Positions 28,407-34,268 of a stretch of DNA of 39,510 bases are shown piece after piece. A program made the position numbers and the translations under genes. How positions within the stretch are numbered: position 1 is the first letter of the stretch; every line of letters starts with the position of its first letter. Origin of the DNA: Bacteroidales bacterium (lineage in GTDB: Bacteria; Bacteroidota; Bacteroidia; Bacteroidales; UBA12077); the NCBI GenBank assembly GCA_013138975.1, contig WTBR01000029.1, positions 1 through 39,510 of the forward strand, given 5' to 3'. Under the pieces are notes generated by a model. It ran no database searches. It was given only the letters and a program-made list of their open reading frames with translations, and had not been told where the DNA came from.

Positions 28407-29794
28407 AAATATATCAAGTAGATGAGTATGAAGATTATTTATGGGAAATTGATGGAATGTCAGATTGTTATTGTCAGGTTTATGACAAGCCCAAACATGC
28501 AATTATAAAGAAAGTTGAAGAAATTCTGGGGGCTAATCTTTTTAATGAAATGCGTGATTTTTATTCTAAATGCGATGGATTTACCATCCAGTGGTACACG
28601 CAGAAACCCGGCGCTCAATCCAATGTTGGAAGTTGCATGATATCAAGCCTACAGAATTATATTTCTGGAACTCCCTATGATGAGCCTTCATTAAAAGATA
28701 CTTATCGATATAAAAATTATCTTTGGGACGAAACAGACAATGAGGAATTAATTGAGTATCTGGAAAGGAATATTTTTATAGTCGATTATGTCGATTTAAA
28801 AGCAAATGTATTTGTAGTATTTGATGCATCAAAAGGAGAAAAACTTCAATTAATTCTTTATAAATACCCTCATCAGCAAATTCCACTTTCACTTAGCTTT
28901 AGAGAATATGTTATTTGGGCTGATAAATTGAGAGCTATGCAGGGTTGGCAAGAGATCTTTATTGAAAACGCAAACTTGGAAACTTCTTTAGGAAGGCACT
29001 ATCCATTTTATTTTTATTTTAAAGAAACCTTTCCAGACCTAAAAGTCGAGCAGTCAGGTCATGTAAAAGATATGCCTAATAGTTTATTTGAAAATTTACA
29101 TAAGAATGACTATTTAAATAAATTTTATGATAGTATACAGAAATTAGAAGAGATTCTGTTAAGCCATAAAACTCAGGCCTACTTTGAGATTAGAGATGAG
29201 CCTTTAACCATTCATGTGATTCGTAAAATAGAATTGATTCTAGGCAAACCACTTTCTGACGAAATGCTTGCATTCTATTGCCAGATTAATGGATTTAGAT
29301 TGGTCTGGGCATTGCCTGATAATTCGAAACAAAAAATCTTAAATGCAAAAGCCGATTTTAAAATTCTTGGATTAGATGAAATGTTTGGTGGTTTTGAACC
29401 CTTACAAAATAGAAATTGGAATGAGCCTTCATTTGAAGGAATATTAACTTTTCCAGATTCAATGGATGAGGATAAACTTAAAGAAGCCAATAATTTTCGC
29501 TTATTCAATGCTGAAGAGTTAAACGATGTTGCTATCTCCTTTGAAACAGAGAAGCCACAACTTTACGTTTATGAGAAGGGGGAATATTTTAAATTATCAC
29601 TTTCTTTTACTGATTACCTTAAAAAGCTAATTGAGAATAGAGGAATAGAATATTGGCAGAAATTTTTTACTTATAGTACAGATTATACTGATGATTACCT
29701 TCAAATATGTCCTCCTGTTGTTTCTTTTATTAAAACACTATTTCCTAACGTAAAAGTCAAAAATTATCGTCAAGTCAAATCAAATATGGCTTAA
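28397..29794 (+). CDS. Tandem SUKH (SMI1/KNR4) protein, probable immunity protein to effector 3
   Basis: The 465-residue cytoplasmic protein has two copies of the SUKH pattern. The first has IIKKVEEILGANLFNEMRDF followed by YSKCDGFTIQWY (about 35-70). The second has VIRKIELILGKPLSDEMLAF followed by YCQINGFRLVWA (about 272-304). Each ends with a region of SLSFREYVIWADKL or SLSFTDYLKKLI type. SUKH proteins are known immunity proteins of bacterial polymorphic toxins, most often paired with nucleases, and that is the predicted activity of the gene it overlaps. The ATG lies inside the end of effector 3 in another frame, so the two are almost certainly co-translated. No signal peptide is present, consistent with neutralising a cytoplasmic nuclease. 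Confidence 0.8.
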   Translation: MGLEIYQVDEYEDYLWEIDGMSDCYCQVYDKPKHAIIKKVEEILGANLFNEMRDFYSKCDGFTIQWYTQKPGAQSNVGSCMISSLQNYISGTPYDEPSLKDTYRYKNYLWDETDNEELIEYLERNIFIVDYVDLKANVFVVFDASKGEKLQLILYKYPHQQIPLSLSFREYVIWADKLRAMQGWQEIFIENANLETSLGRHYPFYFYFKETFPDLKVEQSGHVKDMPNSLFENLHKNDYLNKFYDSIQKLEEILLSHKTQAYFEIRDEPLTIHVIRKIELILGKPLSDEMLAFYCQINGFRLVWALPDNSKQKILNAKADFKILGLDEMFGGFEPLQNRNWNEPSFEGILTFPDSMDEDKLKEANNFRLFNAEELNDVAISFETEKPQLYVYEKGEYFKLSLSFTDYLKKLIENRGIEYWQKFFTYSTDYTDDYLQICPPVVSFIKTLFPNVKVKNYRQVKSNMA

Positions 29795-29810
29795 TTAAAA
29801 AAAAAATACT

Positions 29811-30044
29811 ATGCACCCAATCTTCGAAAAATACCTTAACCTAATCTGGGAACAGTTCCAGAACGACATGGATATATTCAGTAAACCATGGATGTACTAT
29901 TTGGCCTTAATTCCGGCCGCAGCCTATTTAGTTTTTTTTATTGTTAAATGGGCGGTACTCACTACACCAATATGGCTGCCGCCTTTTCTAATTTTGCAAT
30001 CGTTTAATTATAAAAGCCGGAAACGCAAGGAAGAATCTAAATAA
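29811..30044 (+). CDS. Small membrane protein of unknown function
   Basis: The 77-residue product has one long hydrophobic segment, about residues 27-62 (YYLALIPAAAYLVFFIVKWA onward), which could form one or two membrane passes, and a basic end (KSRKRKEESK) that should face the cytoplasm. It follows the SUKH gene by 16 bases and so may close the cargo operon. No family was recognised. It could be an accessory immunity or envelope protein, or an unrelated gene. The length, clean start and composition support a real gene, but there is no homology evidence. Confidence 0.6.
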   Translation: MHPIFEKYLNLIWEQFQNDMDIFSKPWMYYLALIPAAAYLVFFIVKWAVLTTPIWLPPFLILQSFNYKSRKRKEESK

Positions 30045-30345
30045 AACAATCACTTATATTCTTCAATCTTTATTTATACAACTAATATATCTAAAACAGA
30101 GTTGTAATCTGGACGTTCGAAACATTTGTCATCAATCCTTTATTCGTTTTTATAGCTTATTTTGACAGCTAGTACTACTTAATCCAGACAGCTTGCAAGT
30201 ATATTCTTTATCATTAGAATCCTAAATAAGATCAAACAAAAGGTTAAAAACCAATTGATTTGTGAGCATGAATTATCCCGGTCTTAAGGTTGAAGTTACA
30301 GAACCTTATTCATTGAAGGGGCTGTCCCAAAAGTCATTATCTGTC

Positions 30346-30366
30346 ATCCCCAACTTGATTGGGGAT
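30346..30366. repeat. Perfect 8-base hairpin
   Basis: ATCCCCAA and TTGGGGAT pair perfectly around the loop CTTGA. No T-run follows (CTCATAATTC), so a simple intrinsic terminator is unlikely. It sits just after an IS-end-like sequence. Confidence 0.55.
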
Positions 30367-30410
30367 CTCATAATTCATTGTAAACAATTCAATTAAGAGA
30401 TTAACCCCAG

Positions 30411-30434
30411 CTAGAGCGGATTTGTAATCCGGAC
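30411..30434. repeat. REP-like hairpin with TTTGTAATC core
   Basis: CGGATT (30417-30422) pairs with AATCCG (30426-30431) around TGT, preceded by CTAGAG. Similar hairpins with the same TTGTAAT core but different arms occur at 30098-30115, 32011-32040 and 33571-33598, always outside genes. They look like a family of small dispersed repeats. Confidence 0.55.
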
Positions 30435-30482
30435 TAATAAAATAACAAAATGCAAATAATTTAATAAACTAAAATAACGATC

Positions 30483-30818
30483 ATGAAAAATCCAAAATTT
30501 CAGATTTTCAAAAGTGATAATTCTGAATTTTATTTTCGCTTGCGAGCCGGAAATGGTGAGCCAATTCTACACAGCGAAGGCTATACAACAAAATCAGCTT
30601 GTGAAAATGGCATTAAATCGGTTAAGGAAAATGCACAAACAGATTATTTTGAGAACAAAATAAACAAGAATGGCGATCACTACTTCTTACTCAAAGCTGC
30701 TAACGGGCAAGTAATCGGAAAGAGTGAACAGTATAATACAGAACAAGCAATGCAGAATGGTATTCAAGCAGTAATTGAAGTAGCAGGAAATGCACCGGTA
30801 GAGGACTTGACTCTTTGA
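30483..30818 (+). CDS. UPF0339 / DUF1508 family protein (YegP-like), two repeats
   Basis: The 111-residue protein is made of two copies of the DUF1508 unit. The first has FQIFKSDNSEFYFRLRAGNG (about 6-25) then SEGYTTKSACENGIKSVKEN. The second has YFLLKAANGQVIGKSEQYNT (about 62-81) then AMQNGIQAV. Two such repeats in about 110 residues is the normal YegP layout. The family is widespread and small; its function is not established. It has its own upstream spacer and no clear operon partner. No signal peptide or membrane segment is present. Confidence 0.9.
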   Translation: MKNPKFQIFKSDNSEFYFRLRAGNGEPILHSEGYTTKSACENGIKSVKENAQTDYFENKINKNGDHYFLLKAANGQVIGKSEQYNTEQAMQNGIQAVIEVAGNAPVEDLTL

Positions 30819-30923
30819 GCAGATCAAATTTAGCAACTTCAAAGTGTACCATAACCATAACGCATGTATGTAACGAATGCAATTGATTAAAAAATAGATA
30901 TTAACCCATTTAAACCAAATAAA

Positions 30924-31889
30924 ATGCAACAACACTACATCTCATGGTGGAACCTCGAAAACCTCTTCAACGAAGAAAACGACCCAACCCGCAGCGTATG
31001 GTTGCAAAGTAAGCTAAAAAGCGAGCTTAAGGGCTGGAATACAGATGTGCTCAGTAAAAAACTATCACAACTGGCAACCGTTATTCAATTAATGAACGAA
31101 GGTAAAGGCCCTGACATACTTGGCGTTTGCGAAGTGGAAAACAAAGCCGTACTTGAAAAGCTTTTAGAAAAACTAAGCTCCCTTGAAAGGAATTACGGTA
31201 TTGTCCTTCACGATGGGGAAGATAAAAGAGGCATTGATGTCGCTTTTATATACGATAAAGACAAATTCATAGCAGCTGAACAGTTTACACATCGGGTGGT
31301 AAAAAGAAATGCAACCCGTGATATTTTTCAAGTGAACTTTAAAACACCGATGGATAAAGACCTGGTAATTATTGGTAATCATTGGCCCGCCAGAATGCCA
31401 GGTACTTATGAGTCGGATCCCTATCGAATTATTGCAGGGGAAACACTCAGCTATTGGTTGAAAAGGATCACCGAAATTATGGGAGACGATATTGGCATTA
31501 TTGCAATGGGCGATTTTAACGATGAGCCATTCAGTAGATCCATGACTGATTATGCACTTAGTACAAACAACAAGTTAAAAGTGTTGTATAGTAGAACTTC
31601 TCCGCGACTTTATAACCTCATGGCTACAGACATTGCAGAAGGTATAGGAAGCTATTACTATAGTGGCCCGTTTCTCTTTGATCAGTTACTTGTCTCAAAA
31701 GGATTAATAAAATCAACAGCCCCTTTAAAAGTAGTAGATGGCAGTGCCAAAGTAAACAACTACGAATTAATGGCAAAAGGCAGTTATAAAGCACCCAGGA
31801 GGTTCGGTAGGCCATCCAGAAGTAGCTCTTATGATCCCGAAGGTTTTAGCGATCATTTTTCTGTATCCATGTTATTGGAAGAAAAATAA
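30924..31889 (+). CDS. Endonuclease/exonuclease/phosphatase (EEP) superfamily hydrolase
   Basis: This 321-residue cytoplasmic protein holds the EEP fold motifs in order: WWNLENLF with Asn10, CEVEN with candidate metal-binding Glu70, GNHWPAR with His153, MGDFND with Asp197 and Asn199, and FSDHFSV with Asp310 and His311. The length fits the Mg2+-dependent phosphodiesterases of this superfamily. The substrate (DNA, RNA, phosphoinositide or other phosphoester) cannot be told from sequence alone. There is no signal peptide. It is not obviously linked to the cargo island, and a hairpin right after the stop suggests a single-gene transcript. Confidence 0.9.
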   Translation: MQQHYISWWNLENLFNEENDPTRSVWLQSKLKSELKGWNTDVLSKKLSQLATVIQLMNEGKGPDILGVCEVENKAVLEKLLEKLSSLERNYGIVLHDGEDKRGIDVAFIYDKDKFIAAEQFTHRVVKRNATRDIFQVNFKTPMDKDLVIIGNHWPARMPGTYESDPYRIIAGETLSYWLKRITEIMGDDIGIIAMGDFNDEPFSRSMTDYALSTNNKLKVLYSRTSPRLYNLMATDIAEGIGSYYYSGPFLFDQLLVSKGLIKSTAPLKVVDGSAKVNNYELMAKGSYKAPRRFGRPSRSSSYDPEGFSDHFSVSMLLEEK

Positions 31890-31898
31890 TTACACCTT

Positions 31899-31924
31899 AA
31901 ATCCGCAAAGCGTGGTGCGGATTT
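31899..31924 (+). terminator. Hairpin after the EEP gene, probable terminator
   Basis: AAATCCGC (31899-31906) and GCGGATTT (31917-31924) pair over eight bases, starting nine bases after the stop codon, and an AT-rich tail (ATTAATAATC) follows. The run of T is weak, so termination efficiency is uncertain. Confidence 0.5.
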
Positions 31925-31970
31925 ATTAATAATCAGTAAGTTGATTAAAATTTCATAAAATTTGCATTAG

Positions 31971-31989
31971 TTAACCGTGCCACGGTTAA
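31971..31989. repeat. Perfect inverted repeat around CGTGCCACGG
   Basis: TTAACCGTG and CACGGTTAA pair perfectly around one C. The same core, CGTGCCACGG, is found at 39214-39223 and, inverted, at 39300-39309, so it is a dispersed motif in this genome. Confidence 0.6.
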
Positions 31990-32049
31990 TTATATAATAT
32001 TTAGATCAGTGAGACTATGATTTTGTAATCAAAATCATCTAGCCGAACT

Positions 32050-32097
32050 GATCCCGAGCGGGCTCCACTGAGCTTGTCGAAGTGTAGTCGAGGGATC
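32050..32097. repeat. Dispersed inverted repeat with CACTGAGCTTGTCGAAGTG
   Basis: The centre CACTGAGCTTGTCGAAGTG (32066-32084) is nearly palindromic. It is framed by GATCCC (32050-32055) and GGGATC (32092-32097). Repeats of this kind are common in intergenic DNA of Bacteroidota. No gene is associated. Confidence 0.55.
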
Positions 32098-32219
32098 TAA
32101 ACGGTTATATTCCCTGCACCGTGGTGCGTATGGAAAATAAAATATTCCATTGAGATAACTCGTCAACTTGCTGCGAGGAGTTTCATTGATTAAAAATTTA
32201 ATTGCGGATAATAGAGTAT

Positions 32220-32247
32220 TCATAAAGTAATATTTTAATTAAAAAAG
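32220..32247 (+). repeat. 28-base repeat upstream of micro-ORF 1
   Basis: This AT-rich stretch (TCATAAAGTAATATTTTAAT and eight more bases) is identical to 33728-33755. Each copy lies 8-9 bases before a related micro-ORF, so the pair marks the conserved leader of a duplicated unit and may hold its promoter or ribosome-binding region. Confidence 0.7.
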
Positions 32248-32255
32248 AACTTAAT

Positions 32256-32324
32256 ATGCAAACTATTTCATGGTCAAAAAAACATATGCTAAGACCAATA
32301 GCACATTGTTCTGACGGTTGTTGA
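32256..32324 (+). CDS. Putative 22-residue micro-ORF 1
   Basis: An ATG opens a 22-codon frame ending in TGA, 26 bases before the DUF1360-like gene. The peptide contains ISWSKKHMLR and ends HCSDGC. A related frame at 33765-33848 keeps MxxISWxKxHMLR and a later HC, with several codon changes between copies, including synonymous ones. That pattern suggests coding, but two copies in one window cannot prove it. It could be a leader peptide, a small secreted or modified peptide, or a non-coding leader that happens to be open. Nothing else is known. Confidence 0.35.
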   Translation: MQTISWSKKHMLRPIAHCSDGC

Positions 32325-32349
32325 CTAAGTTTTCAATAATTGATCAAAA

Positions 32350-32652
32350 ATGGAACAAATAATATGGCTATCTATAATAACAGCTTCAATTGCTTTTACA
32401 CTCACCGAAACAAAGCTTTTTCTTCCCCTTAGAGAATGGCTAAGTGCGAAAAGTAAGTTTTTCGGGAAACTAGTAAATTGCGGCTATTGCACTGGGCATT
32501 GGATAGCTTTTGCCTTGGTAGTAATATATAAACCCCGGCTTTTGGATTGTTGTGCCTTGTTAGATTATTTTCTAACGGCTCTGGTAATAGCCTGGCTAGG
32601 TGCTTTTCAATGGATTCTCTTGTGTCTACTGATGAAAATAACAGAAAAATGA
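32350..32652 (+). CDS. DUF1360-like small membrane protein
   Basis: The 100-residue protein has hydrophobic segments near residues 1-20, 50-62 and 68-95, and a conserved-looking LVNCGYCTGHWIAF (about 41-54). The Cys-x-x-Cys-x-x-His-Trp arrangement is a hallmark of DUF1360 proteins, whose function is unknown. It follows the micro-ORF by 25 bases and is followed by a lipoprotein gene. Two decayed relatives lie downstream (33603-33653 and 33859-33978), so this is the only intact member of a local family. Confidence 0.7.
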   Translation: MEQIIWLSIITASIAFTLTETKLFLPLREWLSAKSKFFGKLVNCGYCTGHWIAFALVVIYKPRLLDCCALLDYFLTALVIAWLGAFQWILLCLLMKITEK

Positions 32653-32763
32653 ATGAATATCATTTTAATATTTACCTTAAAAGTTTGGAAAACACTATCC
32701 TTCTCATCGGGTCGGGAATAGTAATCCCGACATTATAAAAAATAAGTTTATAATCATTTCAAA

Positions 32764-33561
32764 ATGAAAATTAGAATGAAAAAAATGAAAGCAACAATTA
32801 AAGAAAAACAAAAGCCTGTCGTTTTTAAAAAAGCATTCTGGAGTATTATGGTTTTATTATTCGTAGGGGCTTGTTGTTTGTTAAATTATCCTGATCCGGT
32901 AATTCAGTTTGACCATCAGGATGATGAAGGACGTATGTATATTTCGGTAGTCAACTGGTCGGATTATCCTGATGAACTTTTTGTTGAATCTCCAGATCTT
33001 CCGCCATGTGGCGATAATCCAAATTCATCGCGCACATGGGTTGATATTTATGATGGAGCTACAGACGCAAAAATATATGGATTTTGTGCACTTGATGAAA
33101 ATGAAAGTCTACAAGATATCTGGTTTTCTCCAGGTAATTATAGTGGGCAAGTTTACATTATAATTAATGACCGAAAATGCAAGAAAAATTATAAGTCAAA
33201 CACAATAGAGTATGGCGAATGTGTAGATAGTTTCCCTGACCCTGTTATTGCTTTTGACCATATCGATAACGATGGAAGGGTTTATATTCCGGTAACTAAC
33301 TGGGTCGACTATTCGGATAATTTATTCCGACAAGCTCCTGAATTTCCTCCTTGTGGTTTAAATACCAATTCAGCACGTACATGGGTCGAAATATATAATG
33401 CCAAAACAGATGTCAGGATATATGGATTCTGTGCTCTTGGAACGAAAGAGGATTTACAAGATATATGGTTTAAACCAGACACGCCAAGCGGAAGTGTTTA
33501 CATTATTATGCATGATCGTTCCTGTTCAAATGATTATAAATCTAACATCGTGACATATTAG
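32764..33561 (+). CDS. Lipoprotein with two tandem copies of an unassigned domain
   Basis: The 265-residue protein has a basic N-terminus, a hydrophobic stretch (WSIMVLLFVGAC) and a lipobox-like VGAC with Cys37, so it is probably exported and lipid-anchored. The mature part is two copies of a domain of about 110 residues: YPDPVIQFDH from residue 42 and FPDPVIAFDH from residue 157. Each copy carries NWxDY, PPCG, RTWVxIY, IYGFCAL, LQDIWF and YKSN, with four cysteines at matching places. No known family was recognised. In-frame ATGs at 32776 and 32785 could be the true start. Conserved Asp, Trp and paired Cys suggest a disulfide-stabilised beta domain on the cell surface. Confidence 0.75.
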   Translation: MKIRMKKMKATIKEKQKPVVFKKAFWSIMVLLFVGACCLLNYPDPVIQFDHQDDEGRMYISVVNWSDYPDELFVESPDLPPCGDNPNSSRTWVDIYDGATDAKIYGFCALDENESLQDIWFSPGNYSGQVYIIINDRKCKKNYKSNTIEYGECVDSFPDPVIAFDHIDNDGRVYIPVTNWVDYSDNLFRQAPEFPPCGLNTNSARTWVEIYNAKTDVRIYGFCALGTKEDLQDIWFKPDTPSGSVYIIMHDRSCSNDYKSNIVTY

Positions 33562-33570
33562 AAAACGCTA

Positions 33571-33598
33571 ATTGCTAGTTGGGATTTGTAATTCCAAC
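33571..33598. repeat. REP-like hairpin with TTTGTAATT core
   Basis: GTTGGGAT and ATTCCAAC (33578-33585 and 33591-33598) pair with one mismatch. It is related to the hairpins at 30411 and 32011. It lies five bases before a DUF1360 fragment. Confidence 0.5.
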
Positions 33599-33602
33599 AA
33601 CT

Positions 33603-33653
33603 TGGTTGGGAGTCTTTCAATGGATTCTCATGTGTTTGTTGATGAAAAAATAG
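33603..33653 (+). pseudogene. DUF1360 remnant, C-terminal end only
   Basis: Read in frame, this codes for WLGVFQWILMCLLMKK and a TAG stop. It matches the last 19 residues of the intact DUF1360-like gene (WLGAFQWILLCLLMKITEK). The rest of the gene is missing. It is a leftover of a second copy. Confidence 0.75.
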
Positions 33654-33727
33654 AAAATAATATCTAACTAATTTTTATCACTATTCGAATTTTTGCTATC
33701 AATAAAAATATCAAATAATTATAACTC

Positions 33728-33755
33728 TCATAAAGTAATATTTTAATTAAAAAAG
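33728..33755 (+). repeat. 28-base repeat upstream of micro-ORF 2
   Basis: Identical to 32220-32247. Sequence identity drops on both sides except for the micro-ORF, so the stretch may be under selection or simply the least decayed part of the duplication. Confidence 0.7.
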
Positions 33756-33764
33756 TATCTAAAT

Positions 33765-33848
33765 ATGGAAGCTATTTCATGGTTAAAAACACACATGTTA
33801 AGACTTGTAGTGCATTGTATTGAAGATAGTTGGCGAAACTTTCGATAA
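33765..33848 (+). CDS. Putative 27-residue micro-ORF 2
   Basis: Homologue of micro-ORF 1. It starts with MEAISWLKTHMLR and keeps the HC pair, but its end differs (it reads on to RNFR instead of stopping after a second Cys). It lies 10 bases before the decayed DUF1360 head and so belongs to a duplicated unit that is losing function. Coding status is uncertain. Confidence 0.3.
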   Translation: MEAISWLKTHMLRLVVHCIEDSWRNFR

Positions 33849-33858
33849 ATGCTTAGAA

Positions 33859-33978
33859 ATGGAACAAATAATATGACTATTGGCAATAATGGCTTCTATT
33901 ACTTTTACACTTACCGAGACTAAGCTTTTTCTTCCCATCAGAGAATTCTTAAGTACGAGAAGAAAATTTCTTTTGTAA
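33859..33978 (+). pseudogene. DUF1360 remnant, N-terminal end with early stop
   Basis: It starts MEQII like the intact copy but has TGA at codon 6, where the intact gene has TGG (Trp6). Past the stop the frame continues as ASITFTLTETKLFLPIREFL, clearly matching the intact protein, then ends at TAA after about 40 codons. The C-terminal part, including the CxxCxxHW motif, is gone. Confidence 0.82.
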
Positions 33979-34066
33979 ATAACAGGAATTATTGATGAGT
34001 CTGCCTGGCTGACCAAGCAGGTTAAACATAGTTATTGGTATTTCCTTAAAGTTACTAAATGGAGTC

Positions 34067-34197
34067 TGTCTATAAAGTTACGTGTTTGATTCATACAGTT
34101 CAAATTCAAGGCTTGTGAAGTCCTGGAATTGGGAGTTTACTTTTGTAAATGACCAATTGTAGGGCGAGCGTAACGAAGAAGTCGGACTTTATGGACA
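34067..34197 (+). repeat. MITE-like hairpin repeat, copy 2
   Basis: The arms TGTCTATAAAGT (34067-34078) and ACTTTATGGACA (34186-34197) match at 11 of 12 bases. The centre TTTAC-TTTT-GTAAA (34136-34149), the preceding CAAGGCTT and the following GCGTAACG correspond to the same parts of the element at 18787-18936. The gap 33979-34268 holds nothing else recognisable. Confidence 0.65.
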
Positions 34198-34268
34198 AAC
34201 ACTAAATAGAAAAAAATGACTGATAACTTCCACCACTTGCTTGTGTAAATAAAATAAATCTTTAATAC

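Larger units (their letters stand above)
30045..30482. other. 438-base gene-free spacer with repeat hairpins
   Basis: No coding frame was supported. It carries a perfect hairpin (30346-30366), two hairpins with a TTGTAAT core (30098-30115 and 30411-30434), and the sequence GGGGCTGTCCCAAAAGTC at about 30318-30335, which resembles the ends of some insertion sequences. The spacer separates the cargo island from unrelated genes. Confidence 0.5.

Noticed and set aside
30318..30335. Insertion sequence end (GGGGCTGTCCCAAAAGTC)
   Set aside because: It resembles the ends of some insertion sequences, but no matching inverted end, target duplication or transposase fragment was found nearby, so it is mentioned only within the spacer.
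32547..32738. 63-codon plus-strand frame overlapping the DUF1360-like gene
   Set aside because: It overlaps the intact DUF1360-like gene in another frame and shows no motif. The downstream DUF1360 fragment keeps the DUF1360 frame, not this one.
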